Numbered from the stretch's first letter, positions 38,453-47,305 are shown. The stretch is 64,000 bases of DNA from Aeromonas hydrophila subsp. hydrophila ATCC 7966 (GCF_000014805.1 NC_008570.1:3849001-3913000), one strand, 5' to 3'. Program-made: numbers and translations. The notes: generated by a model not told the origin, from the sequence alone.

Positions 38453-39370
38453 ATGAACCAGATAGACCAGCTGATCAGCCAGGCCGGCATCCAGGGCACG
38501 TTCGACGTGCGCTGCCTCTATCGCGGCGGTTTCAGACTGCCCCATGAGCAGAGCCCGGCCGGGGTGATGCCGTTTCACCTGCTGATGAAAGGAGAGATCC
38601 GGGTCAGCACGGCGCAGGGCGATGACGTGGTCCTGCGGCCGGGCGATCTGCTGCTGCTGCCCGGTGGCGAGCCCCATACCATCTGGCGCGAAGGCGATGC
38701 CCTGACCCTGGCCGAGCCGGGCGACGGGCTGCTGCCGCTAAGGGGCGATGGCGGCGATCAGGTGGAGTTTCTGTGCGGCGAGTACCGCTATCAGGGGCCG
38801 CTGCGGCCGCTGTTGCTGGATGCCCTGCCCAGCCCGCTCTGCATCCCGCTGCTCGCCAGCGAGTCGCAACAGGCGCTGAGCCTGGTGCTCAGCCTGATCC
38901 ACCAGGAGCTGCTGCGCGAGCAGCAGGGCTCGGGGGCGGTGCTGACGGCCCTCAGTCAGGTGCTGCTGGCCATGGGGCTGCGCGCCCATGCCAGCGATCC
39001 GCACGGGGCGCTCGGGCTGGTCGGCGCCCTGCAGGACCCCAGGCTGGGGCGTTCGCTGCAGGCCATGCTGGCCGATCCGGCCCACCCCTGGAGCGTGGAT
39101 GAACTGGCGGCGCTGGCCGCCATGTCCCGCGCCACCTATTTTCGCCACTTTCGCCAACGGCTGGGCTGCAGCGTCTGGGAGTTCATGGTGCGGGTGCGGA
39201 TGGTGCGGGCGGCCGAGCTGCTGCGCCACCCGGATCAGCTCCCCCTCGGCGAGGTGGCACAGCGGGTCGGCTATCAGTCGGAGGCCTCGTTTGCCAAGGC
39301 ATTCAAGCAGTCGAGCGGGATGGCACCAGGCCGCTTTCGCCAGCAGGGCTGGCCGGCCCTGCCCGGCTAA
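38453..39370 (+). CDS. AraC-family regulator, RclR-like
   Basis: A 305-residue transcription factor: N-terminal cupin-type sensor (LLMKGEIRVST, DVVLRPGDLLLLPGGEPH) and C-terminal double helix-turn-helix (SVDELAALAAMSRATYFRHF; LPLGEVAQRVGYQSEASFAKAFKQ). Cys21 and the cysteine of the FLCGEY segment (Cys108) match positions of the redox cysteines of E. coli RclR, the reactive-chlorine sensor, as I recall its sequence. It diverges from the AhpD-like and rclC genes over about 110 bases, the usual geometry for a dedicated activator. Specific assignment to RclR is inference from position and cysteines. Confidence 0.83.
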   Translation: MNQIDQLISQAGIQGTFDVRCLYRGGFRLPHEQSPAGVMPFHLLMKGEIRVSTAQGDDVVLRPGDLLLLPGGEPHTIWREGDALTLAEPGDGLLPLRGDGGDQVEFLCGEYRYQGPLRPLLLDALPSPLCIPLLASESQQALSLVLSLIHQELLREQQGSGAVLTALSQVLLAMGLRAHASDPHGALGLVGALQDPRLGRSLQAMLADPAHPWSVDELAALAAMSRATYFRHFRQRLGCSVWEFMVRVRMVRAAELLRHPDQLPLGEVAQRVGYQSEASFAKAFKQSSGMAPGRFRQQGWPALPG

Positions 39371-39382
39371 CGGCCCACAAAC

Positions 39383-39412
39383 AAAAACCCCGTTGCAGGC
39401 AACGGGGTTTTT
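39383..39412. terminator. Bidirectional terminator
   Basis: ACCCCGTTG/CAACGGGGT stem flanked by A5 and T5; serves the AraC-family gene and the convergent lipoprotein gene. Confidence 0.88.
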
Positions 39413-39430
39413 GCTGGCACTCGGCGCGAC

Positions 39431-39925
39431 TTAATTGCCGAGGGTGGAGAACAGGCTCTGTTCCAGGCTGCCGCGGGAGACGCACACCGGGGTGATGGAG
39501 GGTGCCAGCACCCGCTCGCCGGAGGACTCGACGAAGTAGAGCTGGGTGTTGCCCTTGACGTTGACGGTCGCCACGCTGTTGTTGCCGCTCTGGGTGATGA
39601 TCAGGTTGATCTGCAGGTTGGGGTTGCCCAGTGCGACCTTGGAACCCATGGTACCGCAATCCAGCCACTCCAGACCGTCGGCCGAATTCTCGACGTTGGC
39701 GGTCATCAGGCCGGAACCGCGCTGGCTGTTCTCGATGTTAAGACCGTGATCGCCAAACCACTTCTCGGCACGGGCCCACACCAGATCCACCGGGATCTGC
39801 ATCTCCTGGGTGTTGTTGGTCGCCTTGGCTACCGGCGGGGTATAGCGGTACTGTTCGCCGCCATTGTTGTCGCTGGCACAACCGGCCATCAACAGGGCCA
39901 GTGCTACTCCCACAATCTTTTTCAT
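39431..39925 (-). CDS. Outer-membrane-type lipoprotein, BamC-like fold possible
   Basis: A 164-residue lipoprotein: MKKIVGVALALLMAGC with lipobox MAGC (Cys16), then YTPPVAKATNNTQEM, and a domain IPVDLVWARAEKWFGDHGLNIEN that resembles the helix-grip repeats of BamC-like proteins. The role is unknown. ATG at 39925 starts the signal peptide; GAGAG lies about 12 bases upstream. It converges on the AraC-family gene with a shared terminator. Confidence 0.78.
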   Translation of the reverse strand: MKKIVGVALALLMAGCASDNNGGEQYRYTPPVAKATNNTQEMQIPVDLVWARAEKWFGDHGLNIENSQRGSGLMTANVENSADGLEWLDCGTMGSKVALGNPNLQINLIITQSGNNSVATVNVKGNTQLYFVESSGERVLAPSITPVCVSRGSLEQSLFSTLGN

Positions 39926-40084
39926 GCTGCTTCTCTCATCCATATAATCCGGCCATCGGCCGACCGGCGGCTATTATGGCGTCAGCGACACAGACTGTCA
40001 GCAGGGATCGGCAGAAATGAGTCAGCCTTAACCCAAGCTTTACAAAACCAGCCTGCTATCATAGATTTGCTCGAAATTTCCCCC

Positions 40085-42070
40085 GTGAGTGTCTGTGTGA
40101 ACTCCTTGCTCACCCTGCCCCTGCTGCAGCAGATCATCGACCAGCTACCCATGAATATCTTCTGCCGGGATACGGATGGGCGCTACCTGTTTGCCAACCG
40201 CGCCTTCACGGAGCAGGCGGGCCTGTCGCAACCGGCGGATCTCATCGGCAAGACCGATGCCGACATGCCCTGGGGCGACATCTTTCGGGAAGAGGATCTG
40301 CGCCTGCTGGCGGAAGGCAAACCGCTGCTCTATCAGCAGTTGCACTGCAGCAGCGGTGATGCCACCAGCTGGATGGAGATCCACAAGATCCCGCTCTACG
40401 ACACGCACGGCAAACCGGTGGCCCTGTTTGGCATGGTCAATGAAATTGGCCAGCGCAAGGAGCTGGAGCAGACCTTCCGCCAGCAGCAGCTGCTGCAGCG
40501 CCGCCTGCTGGACGCCATCCCGGATCCGATCCGGCTGGAAGACCACCAGGGGCTGCTGATCGACTGCAACCAGGCCTTTCTCGACTTCATGGGCATGGTG
40601 GCGAGCGAGGCGCTCGGCCAGCGGGTCGCCCACCGTCTATCCACCGAGCTGCCGATGGGACGCGGTGAATACTGCCTGGTGGACGCCAACGGCCAGGGCC
40701 GCCATCTGGAAGTGACCCGGGTCGATGTGCCGGACGATGAGGGCAACTCCCTCGGCATCCTCACCCTGAGCCGCGACATCACCGGGCTGCGCACCACCCA
40801 GGCCCAGCTGCAGCAGGAGCAGCACTACGACAGCCTGACCGGCCTGCTCAAGCTCTCCCATTTTCTGCAGACCAGCCGCCATCTCGGCGCACGCAAGGCG
40901 AGCCTGGTGCTGGTCGATTTGCAGCACTTTCGCGAGATCAACGACCGCTTCGGCATCCGGGTCGCCGACCGGCTGCTCAATCAGGTGGCCCGCCGCCTGC
41001 AACAGCTGGCCCCGCCCCAGTCGCTGGTGTGCCGGGTCGCCGCCGACGACTTTGCCATGCTGCTGCCCGAGCTGAGCGAGCCGCTGACCAGCTGGAGCCG
41101 CCGCCTGCAGGGGGCACTGATGGTACCCTACCAGGTGGAAGAGCACAGGATCCAGATCCCGGTGTTCCTCGGCATCGCCCACGGCAAGGCCAACGACGCC
41201 GAGCGCCTGCTGAGCCACGCCGAAGCCGCGCTGGCCCAGGGCAAGCGCCAGCAGCAGCACTGCACCCTGTTCGATCCCGAACTCGATGCCAAGCTCAAGC
41301 GCCGCCAGCTGATCGCCGCCCAGTTGCCGCTGGCCATCAAGTCTGGCCAGCTGACCGCCGTCTACCAGCCCATCATCAGCACCCGCACCAGCCAGCTGCA
41401 CGGGGCCGAGCTGCTCTGCCGCTGGCCCCACCCCGAGCTCGGCATGATCTCGCCGGACGAGTTCATCCCGCTCGCGGAAGAGCTGGGGCTCATCGGCCTG
41501 CTCGGCAGCCACATGCTGGAGCAGGGCTGTGCCCAGCTGGCCCACTGGCAGGTGGCGGCGCCGGATCTGGTGCTCTCCATCAACCTGTCGCCGCTGCAAT
41601 TTCGCGACCCCGAGCTCTGCCCGCAGATCTTCGCCTGCATCGAACGTCACGGGCTCGCCCCCTGGCAGCTGGAGCTGGAGATCACCGAAGGGGTGCTGAT
41701 GGAGAATGCCGACGAGATTGAGAGCAACCTGGCCAACCTGATCGAGGCCGGCTTTCAGCTCGCCATCGACGACTTCGGCACCGGTTACTGCTCGCTCGCC
41801 TATCTGCCCAGACTGCAGGTGGCCACCCTCAAGCTGGACCGCAGCTTCACCCAGGGACTGGCTACCAACCAGGCGACCACCGCCATCGTGCGCTCCGTCA
41901 TCGGGCTGGGCCACGAGCTCGGCATCAAGATCACCGCCGAAGGGGTGGAGACGCAGGAGCAGCAAGCGTGGCTGGTGCAGGCCGGCTGCGATCGGCTGCA
42001 GGGCTACCTGTTCAGCCGTCCCCTGCCCCCCGCCGAATTTGCCCGCAGTTACCAGCTGCCGGAGCTGTAA
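40085..42070 (+). CDS. PAS-PAS-GGDEF(degenerate)-EAL c-di-GMP phosphodiesterase
   Basis: About 661 residues, cytoplasmic: PAS domain (about 16-130, DQLPMNIFCRDTDGRYLFANRAF), second PAS (about 145-250), a GGDEF domain whose active motif has decayed to RVAADDF (about residue 316), and an EAL domain (about 420-655) with ELLCRW, NLS, ELEITE, DDFGTG, LKLD and AEGVET, all the metal and catalytic residues. It should hydrolyse c-di-GMP, with the GGDEF part acting at most as a GTP sensor. The start is uncertain: GTG 40085 or 40097, or ATG 40150; none has a good Shine-Dalgarno sequence. Confidence 0.88.
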   Translation: MSVCVNSLLTLPLLQQIIDQLPMNIFCRDTDGRYLFANRAFTEQAGLSQPADLIGKTDADMPWGDIFREEDLRLLAEGKPLLYQQLHCSSGDATSWMEIHKIPLYDTHGKPVALFGMVNEIGQRKELEQTFRQQQLLQRRLLDAIPDPIRLEDHQGLLIDCNQAFLDFMGMVASEALGQRVAHRLSTELPMGRGEYCLVDANGQGRHLEVTRVDVPDDEGNSLGILTLSRDITGLRTTQAQLQQEQHYDSLTGLLKLSHFLQTSRHLGARKASLVLVDLQHFREINDRFGIRVADRLLNQVARRLQQLAPPQSLVCRVAADDFAMLLPELSEPLTSWSRRLQGALMVPYQVEEHRIQIPVFLGIAHGKANDAERLLSHAEAALAQGKRQQQHCTLFDPELDAKLKRRQLIAAQLPLAIKSGQLTAVYQPIISTRTSQLHGAELLCRWPHPELGMISPDEFIPLAEELGLIGLLGSHMLEQGCAQLAHWQVAAPDLVLSINLSPLQFRDPELCPQIFACIERHGLAPWQLELEITEGVLMENADEIESNLANLIEAGFQLAIDDFGTGYCSLAYLPRLQVATLKLDRSFTQGLATNQATTAIVRSVIGLGHELGIKITAEGVETQEQQAWLVQAGCDRLQGYLFSRPLPPAEFARSYQLPEL

Positions 42071-42075
42071 GCCAG

Positions 42076-42113
42076 CAACAACAAGGCCACCCGAGGGTGG
42101 CCTTGTTGTTTTT
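42076..42113 (+). terminator. Terminator after the EAL gene
   Basis: A 15-base stem (AACAAGGCCACCC arm) with GAG loop and T5; nearly symmetrical, so it can also serve rraB. Confidence 0.88.
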
Positions 42114-42138
42114 GCAACGCGTGCATGAGCTGGCGCCC

Positions 42139-42486
42139 TTACTCCTGGAAGTAGGTGCCCCAGCCGTCGTAATCCACGCCGTATTTTTCGAGGATGGGCA
42201 GCATCTTGGCGATGTCCGCGACTATGGTCTCGATGTCCAGCTTGCACTCGGTGGTGGCGTCGAAGCAGAAGATGGTGGCGCCATCATCCAGCTCCATCTC
42301 TTCGGCATCGGTCACTTCGAAACCGGCCTTGAACAGGTCGACCGCCGCCTTCTCCAGCAGATCGAAATCCTGGCAGGCAAAGTGGTGCTCAATCTCGTAT
42401 TCCAGATCCGGGTTGCTGCCATCGGCCAGCAACTCGTTGACGATGGCGGTGGTCTCTTCGCGCCACTCTTGCATATCAAGACTCAT
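42139..42486 (-). CDS. rraB: Regulator of RNase E activity RraB
   Basis: A 115-residue protein that binds RNase E and alters mRNA decay. It matches the enteric protein through REETTAIVNELLADGSNPD, YEIEHHFACQDF, LEKAAVDLFKAGFEVTDAEE and YDGWGTYF. It is shorter than E. coli RraB because the acidic C-terminal tail is absent. The start at 42486 (MSLDMQEW) is chosen by homology; the frame runs open another 53 codons upstream without similarity. Monocistronic and convergent with the EAL gene. Confidence 0.93.
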   Translation of the reverse strand: MSLDMQEWREETTAIVNELLADGSNPDLEYEIEHHFACQDFDLLEKAAVDLFKAGFEVTDAEEMELDDGATIFCFDATTECKLDIETIVADIAKMLPILEKYGVDYDGWGTYFQE

Positions 42487-42908
42487 ATTAACCCCAGATG
42501 CGACTGTGTTGGTATCAAATGCCCGCGCGGGCGAGTGCCGTATCGACTGCGCCCCTGCCCCGCAGGCATGGTTGCGGCAAAGCATACCCGCACAGCCACC
42601 TTGGCTCAATGCGGCAAGCCAAGATAAGCAGCTGGCGGCGGCCACCCCAAATGGGGTGCCATCACAAAAGGTTAATAAAGCGTAATCTTTTGCCGGAAAT
42701 GAATTGCTCCATATGGAGCTTCAGCGGGGCGCAGGAAAACCGCACAACCCCCGCAACAAGCCGTTTGAAATCAGCAGGATCCACCAGCAGTGCCCCGGTG
42801 ACAAAGGCCATGAACGAGGTGTATCAAGGGACGCGGGCGGAGCACTGCCCGTACGGAAAGAGGAGCCAGCCAGGCTCCCTTTTTATCATGTGAAGGAGCA
42901 CATAGATA
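42487..42908. other. Divergent spacer between rraB and the M6 protease gene
   Basis: 422 bases with no credible gene. The only clear structure is the terminator-like hairpin at 42861-42885 in front of the protease ribosome-binding site. Confidence 0.55.
42861..42885 (+). terminator. Terminator-like hairpin in the M6 protease leader
   Basis: AGGAGCC/GGCTCCCT stem with five-base loop followed by CTTTTTAT, ending just before AAGGAGC and 24 bases before the ATG. In this position it looks like an attenuator, or the end of an upstream transcript. Confidence 0.6.
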
Positions 42909-45185
42909 ATGCCTAAAAAAACAATAATGAGCCTGCTTGTCGGCTCAACCCTTATGATTGGAAACCAGGCCATGGCCGCCCCGGTCCACGGTCCGTTCGA
43001 TGCCCCCTTGGCCGACGAGGTGAAGGTGCTGGAGATGCTTAAAAAAAGCGGCCGCATCCCCACCCTGGCCTCCCCCGAGCAGGAGCAGGCAGCCCTCGCC
43101 AGCTACTATCGCGAGAAGTCGCGGGCCTATCAGGGCAACAGCGGCACCCTGGCGGTGAAAGAGGGCAAGGTGCGCGAGACCATCCTCAAGAAGATCCGCC
43201 TCAACGGCACCTCCCGCCCCGGTGATCGGGTACCCACCCTGCTGCTCAAGGCCATCGAGCGGGAGCACTACCAGGGCCAGATGCGCAAGGACAAGATCCT
43301 CGCCATCCTGGTGGACTTCCCCGACTACCCGAAGAACAGCGTGCGCCCCGAGCTCACCAAGATGTACTACCCGGATTACACCCCGGCGCACTACAACGAT
43401 CTGCTGTTTTCGTCCAAGGGCTATGCCGGCCCGAACGGCGAGCGCTTCATCTCCATGCGCCAGTTCTACGAGCAGCAGTCCGGCCAGAGCTACAGCGTGC
43501 GTGGTCAGGTGGCGGGCTGGTATACCGCCGACAAGAACGCGGCCTACTACGGCGCCAACGCTACCCCGAACACCATCCGGGAGCTGGTGAAGGAGGCGCT
43601 GATCCAGGTGGCGAACGACCCATCCATCGATCTGGCGCAGTTTGACCAGGAGGATCGCTACGATCTCAACGGCAACGGCAACCGCAACGAGCCGGACGGA
43701 CTCATCGACCACCTGATGATCTTCCACTCCAGCGTCGGCGAGGAGGCCGGTGGCGGCGATCTCGGCGAAGACGCCATCTGGGCCCATCGCTGGAATCTGG
43801 GCGCCCCCTACCCCATCCCCGGCACCAGCAGCCCGAGCCAGAACTTCGGCGGCCAGTTTGCCGCCTACGACTACACCATCCAGCCCATCGATGCGGCGGC
43901 CGGGGTCTGTGCCCACGAATATGGCCACGATCTGGGGCTGCCGGACGAGTACGACACCAAGTACACCGGCAAGGGGGAACCGGTGGCAACCTGGTCCATC
44001 ATGTCCTCCGGCTCCTGGGCCGGGGTCATCGGCGGCACCGAGCCAACCGGGTTCTCCGCCTGGGCCAAGGAGTTCCTGCAGGCCTCCCTTGGCGGCAACT
44101 GGCTGCACGGCAGCAACGTGCAGCTCGCCGATCTCAGCCCCCGCGGCAACGTCTACATGCTGGATCAGGCCAACGACAAGGGGCGTAACGACGACGTGGT
44201 GCGCATCAACCTGCCGGCCAAGCAGATCCCGCTCAACCCGCCCTACGCCGGCCAGTACCAATACCATGGCGGCAAGGGCAACAACCTCGACAACCGCATG
44301 AGCCTCAAGCTGGATCTGAGCGGCAAACAGAGCGCCAGCCTCGGCTTCAAGGCCTGGTATCAGATTGAAGAGGGGTACGACTACGCCAGGGTGCTGGTCA
44401 ACGGCCAGCCCATCGCGGGCAACCTGACCACCAGCGACGATCCCAACGGGGTGGGCTTTGGGATCGGCATCACCGGCAACTCCAACGGCTGGACCGATGC
44501 CGAGTTCGATCTCACCCCCTGGGCCGGTCAGCAGGTCACCCTCACTCTGCAATACCAGAGCGATGGCGGCGTGGCCGAAAACGGGCTGTTCGTGGACGAG
44601 CTGCAGATCCTCGCCGATGGCGATACCCTGCTGAGCGACGGCGCCGAGGGCGGCACTCCCTTCACCCTGGCCGGCTTTGTGAAGAGCAACGGCAACGAGG
44701 CCAAGGATCACTACTACCTGGCCGAGTGGCGCAACCACGCCGGGGTAGACAAGGGACTGGCCCACATCAACGTGGCCGACCAGCTGATGCGCTATGAGCC
44801 GGGCATGCTGCTCTGGTACGTGGACAACAGCCAGGCCAACAACTGGGTGGGTGTCCACCCGGGTGAGGGTTTCCTCGGGGTGGTGGATGCGGATCAGCGC
44901 ACCCTCAAGTGGAGCGATGGCGCCGTGGCCGGCACCCGCTACCAGATCCACGACGCCACCTTCAGCCTGGGCTTCCAGCAGCCGCTCAACCTCAAACACC
45001 CGAGCGGCTCCTTGCTGCGCGACTTCTGGATCACCCCGAACCGGGTGTTCAAGGATTCCCGCAGCTATCAGAGCAAGGAGATCCCGGATGCCGGTCGCCT
45101 GCTGCCCGAATACGGGCTCAAGATCAGCGTCACCGGCCAGGCCCGTGACATGAGCACCGGGCGGATCATCGTCAGCCGCCACTGA
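42909..45185 (+). CDS. Secreted M6-family metalloprotease (immune inhibitor A-like)
   Basis: A 758-residue zinc protease: signal peptide (cleaved near AMA/APV), propeptide-like region, and a catalytic domain with HEYGHDLGLPDEYD (His336, Glu337, His340 as zinc ligand and catalyst, then the M6-specific extension). A C-terminal beta-sandwich region (about 470-740, KAWYQIEEGYDYARVLVNG and LFVDELQILADG) is typical of immune inhibitor A. Relatives include Vibrio PrtV and Bacillus InhA, which attack host proteins. GAAGGAGC lies before the ATG. A terminator hairpin stands in its leader. Confidence 0.93.
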   Translation: MPKKTIMSLLVGSTLMIGNQAMAAPVHGPFDAPLADEVKVLEMLKKSGRIPTLASPEQEQAALASYYREKSRAYQGNSGTLAVKEGKVRETILKKIRLNGTSRPGDRVPTLLLKAIEREHYQGQMRKDKILAILVDFPDYPKNSVRPELTKMYYPDYTPAHYNDLLFSSKGYAGPNGERFISMRQFYEQQSGQSYSVRGQVAGWYTADKNAAYYGANATPNTIRELVKEALIQVANDPSIDLAQFDQEDRYDLNGNGNRNEPDGLIDHLMIFHSSVGEEAGGGDLGEDAIWAHRWNLGAPYPIPGTSSPSQNFGGQFAAYDYTIQPIDAAAGVCAHEYGHDLGLPDEYDTKYTGKGEPVATWSIMSSGSWAGVIGGTEPTGFSAWAKEFLQASLGGNWLHGSNVQLADLSPRGNVYMLDQANDKGRNDDVVRINLPAKQIPLNPPYAGQYQYHGGKGNNLDNRMSLKLDLSGKQSASLGFKAWYQIEEGYDYARVLVNGQPIAGNLTTSDDPNGVGFGIGITGNSNGWTDAEFDLTPWAGQQVTLTLQYQSDGGVAENGLFVDELQILADGDTLLSDGAEGGTPFTLAGFVKSNGNEAKDHYYLAEWRNHAGVDKGLAHINVADQLMRYEPGMLLWYVDNSQANNWVGVHPGEGFLGVVDADQRTLKWSDGAVAGTRYQIHDATFSLGFQQPLNLKHPSGSLLRDFWITPNRVFKDSRSYQSKEIPDAGRLLPEYGLKISVTGQARDMSTGRIIVSRH

Positions 45186-45203
45186 GCACGACAGTTGTGA
45201 GCA

Positions 45204-45226
45204 GGGGGCCTCAGGCCCCCTTTTTT
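45204..45226 (+). terminator. Terminator of the M6 protease gene
   Basis: GGGGGCC/GGCCCCC stem with TTTTTT. Confidence 0.9.
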
Positions 45227-45330
45227 CATCTGTCGACCCGTGATCTGAGGTGAAAACGGGCCAAACCGCCCAACAAACACCCTGATTGCTCACTTGTCGA
45301 GCGAACAGTCCGACTATCTGCGCCCTGCGG

Positions 45331-45359
45331 TTGACACATCCGTTCAGAAAGGGTTTAAT
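45331..45359 (+). promoter_or_regulatory. Promoter of tRNA-Phe/tRNA-Asn
   Basis: TTGACA (45331-45336), 17-base spacer, TTTAAT (45354-45359), then a GC-rich discriminator (GCGCGCCG) ending at the tRNA. Confidence 0.85.
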
Positions 45360-45369
45360 GCGCGCCGTT

Positions 45370-45445
45370 GCCCAGATAGCTCAGTCGGTAGAGCAGGGGA
45401 TTGAAAATCCCCGTGTCGGCGGTTCGATTCCGTCTCTGGGCACCA
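45370..45445 (+). tRNA. tRNA-Phe(GAA)
   Basis: 76 bases, encoded CCA; anticodon loop TTGAAAA gives GAA; acceptor GCCCAGA pairs with TCTGGGC. Confidence 0.97.
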
Positions 45446-45449
45446 CAAT

Positions 45450-45525
45450 TCCTCCTTAGTTCAGTCGGTAGAACGGCGGACTGTTAATCCGTATGTCACT
45501 GGTTCAAGTCCAGTAGGAGGAGCCA
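45450..45525 (+). tRNA. tRNA-Asn(GTT)
   Basis: 76 bases, encoded CCA; anticodon loop CTGTTAA gives GTT; acceptor TCCTCCT pairs with AGGAGGA. Only four bases from tRNA-Phe, so the pair is co-transcribed. Confidence 0.97.
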
Positions 45526-45531
45526 AATTTG

Positions 45532-45560
45532 AAAAGCCCGCTCATCGAGCGGGCTTTTTT
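45532..45560. terminator. Terminator of the tRNA-Phe/Asn operon, bidirectional
   Basis: AGCCCGCTC/GAGCGGGCT stem flanked by A4 and T6. It also lies directly after the small ORF on the minus strand. Confidence 0.9.
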
Positions 45561-45568
45561 CATTTCGG

Positions 45569-45703
45569 TCAGCTGCCGTTGCAGGTTGCCAGCAGCAGGG
45601 TCGCTCCGCAGGTGGCACTGAACAGCAGCAAGCCGGTCTGCAGCACACCTTCCGGGTTTACCCGTTTCTCTTTTTTGCGAAATCGTATCCACTTAGGCTT
45701 CAT
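45569..45703 (-). CDS. Small membrane-protein ORF, 44 residues
   Basis: Starts MKPKWIRFRKKEKRVN (strongly basic) followed by one hydrophobic segment (VLQTGLLLFSATCGATLLLA) and a short end with two cysteines in all. GAGGTG lies six bases before the ATG and the tRNA terminator ends the transcript. Basic head plus single helix gives an N-in membrane protein. I do not recognise a family; reality is supported by ribosome site and composition. Confidence 0.55.
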   Translation of the reverse strand: MKPKWIRFRKKEKRVNPEGVLQTGLLLFSATCGATLLLATCNGS

Positions 45704-45928
45704 CAAGCCCACCTCGTCCTGTTACGACCCCTGCCCCGTCGGCAGGCGAGCCATCTTTGTGCAGCCGCCCGGCGCCGTCAACTCCCTTGCCGACAATAAA
45801 TTCATCACGCTGCTACCGTCCGTTTTCCCTTCGTGACAATGTTAACAATTTGGAAAACCGGCGTGACCCGTTCCCACGCCGGGGCTATGATGAGGCCGAC
45901 GATTTTCCTACCCTCAGGGAGACCCCAG

Positions 45929-47206
45929 ATGAGCAGCCCGTTGCGTTACGTGCTGGATGGCATCCATTGCGAGCCCCGCTTCTTCACCGTGCCCCTCGAC
46001 CACCTGCGACCGGATGACGAGGAGACCCTCACCCTGTTCGGCCGCACCCTCTGTCGCCAAGACCGGCTGCACGACGATCTGCCCTGGCTGCTGTTCCTGC
46101 AGGGCGGGCCCGGCTTTGGTGCGCCGCGTCCGACCGCCGACAGCGGCTGGATCAAGCGTGCCCTGCAAGAGTTTCGGGTGCTGCTGCTCGATCAGCGCGG
46201 CACCGGCCACTCCAGCCCCATCAGCGCCGAGGCGCTGGCCCAGCTCACCGCCCCACAGCAGGCGGAGTACCTCGGCCACTTTCGCGCCGACAGCATAGTG
46301 CGCGACGCCGAGTACATTCGCGAAGTGCTGAGCCCGGGGCGCCCCTGGAGCCTGCTCGGCCAGAGCTTCGGCGGTTTTTGCAGCCTCACCTACCTCTCCC
46401 TGTTCCCGGACAGCCTGCACGAGGTCTACCTCACCGGCGGGGTGGCCCCCATCGGTCGCCGTGCCGACGAGGTCTACCGCGCCACCTACCGGCGGGTGGC
46501 GGACAAGAACCGCGCCTTCTTCGCCCGTTTTCCCCACGCCCAGGCCATCGCCAACCGGCTGGCCAACCACCTGCACAGCCATGAGGTGCGCCTGCCCAAC
46601 GGCCAGCGTCTGACGGTGGAGCAGTTGCAGCAGCAGGGGCTGGATCTGGGTGCCAGCGGCGCCTTCGAGGAGCTCTACTACCTGCTGGAGGACGCCTTCA
46701 TCGGCGAGCGGCTCAACCCCGCCTTCCTCTATCAGCTGCAGGTGATGCAGCCGTTCAACACCAACCCGGTGTTCGCCATCCTGCACGAGTCCATCTATTG
46801 CGAAGGGAGCGCCAGCAACTGGGCGGCCGAGCGGGTGAGAAGCGAATACCCGGCCCTGGCCTGGGCGCCGGGCAAGGATTTCGCCTTCACCGGCGAGATG
46901 ATCTTCCCCTGGATGTTCGAGCAGTTCCGCGAGCTCATCCCGCTGAAGGAAGCCGCCCACCTGCTGGCCAAGAAAGCGGACTGGGGCCCCCTCTACGACC
47001 CGGCGCAGCTGGCCCGCAACACCGTGCCGGTGGCCTGCGCCGTCTATGCCGAGGACATGTACGTGGAGTTCGACTACTGCCGCGACACCCTCAAGGGGCT
47101 TGGCAACAGCCGCGCCTGGATCACCAACGAATACGAACACAACGGCCTGCGGGTCGATGGTGAGCAGATCCTGGACCGGCTCATCCGCATGAATCGGGAT
47201 CGCTGA
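45929..47206 (+). CDS. pip: Prolyl aminopeptidase (proline iminopeptidase), S33
   Basis: A cytoplasmic alpha/beta-hydrolase that removes N-terminal proline from peptides. The 425 residues appear almost identical in layout to the A. sobria enzyme as I remember it, including SSPLRYVLDGIHCEP, the oxyanion segment FLQGGPGFGAPRP and the nucleophile elbow GQSFGG with Ser146 at the same position. The C-terminal NEYEHNGLRVDG carries the catalytic His region. GGGAG seven bases before 45929 fixes the start; the open frame upstream is unrelated. It fits the many secreted proteases here by finishing peptide breakdown. Confidence 0.96.
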   Translation: MSSPLRYVLDGIHCEPRFFTVPLDHLRPDDEETLTLFGRTLCRQDRLHDDLPWLLFLQGGPGFGAPRPTADSGWIKRALQEFRVLLLDQRGTGHSSPISAEALAQLTAPQQAEYLGHFRADSIVRDAEYIREVLSPGRPWSLLGQSFGGFCSLTYLSLFPDSLHEVYLTGGVAPIGRRADEVYRATYRRVADKNRAFFARFPHAQAIANRLANHLHSHEVRLPNGQRLTVEQLQQQGLDLGASGAFEELYYLLEDAFIGERLNPAFLYQLQVMQPFNTNPVFAILHESIYCEGSASNWAAERVRSEYPALAWAPGKDFAFTGEMIFPWMFEQFRELIPLKEAAHLLAKKADWGPLYDPAQLARNTVPVACAVYAEDMYVEFDYCRDTLKGLGNSRAWITNEYEHNGLRVDGEQILDRLIRMNRDR

Positions 47207-47305
47207 TCCCGCCGGGCGCGCGCCCGCAGCAAGACGACAATATCGAGGGCGACCCATGAGTCGCCCCGCCCCTCTGGAAGCAGCACAAAATAATAAGGAC
47301 ACCCA

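Noticed and set aside
42704..42916. 70-codon ORF before the M6 protease
   Set aside because: No ribosome site and it runs through the terminator-like hairpin and the protease ribosome site.
42945..45293. 782-codon open frame antisense to the M6 protease
   Set aside because: Low-complexity His/Val/Gly/Leu-rich product typical of a GC3 shadow; the sense frame has HEYGH and a signal peptide.
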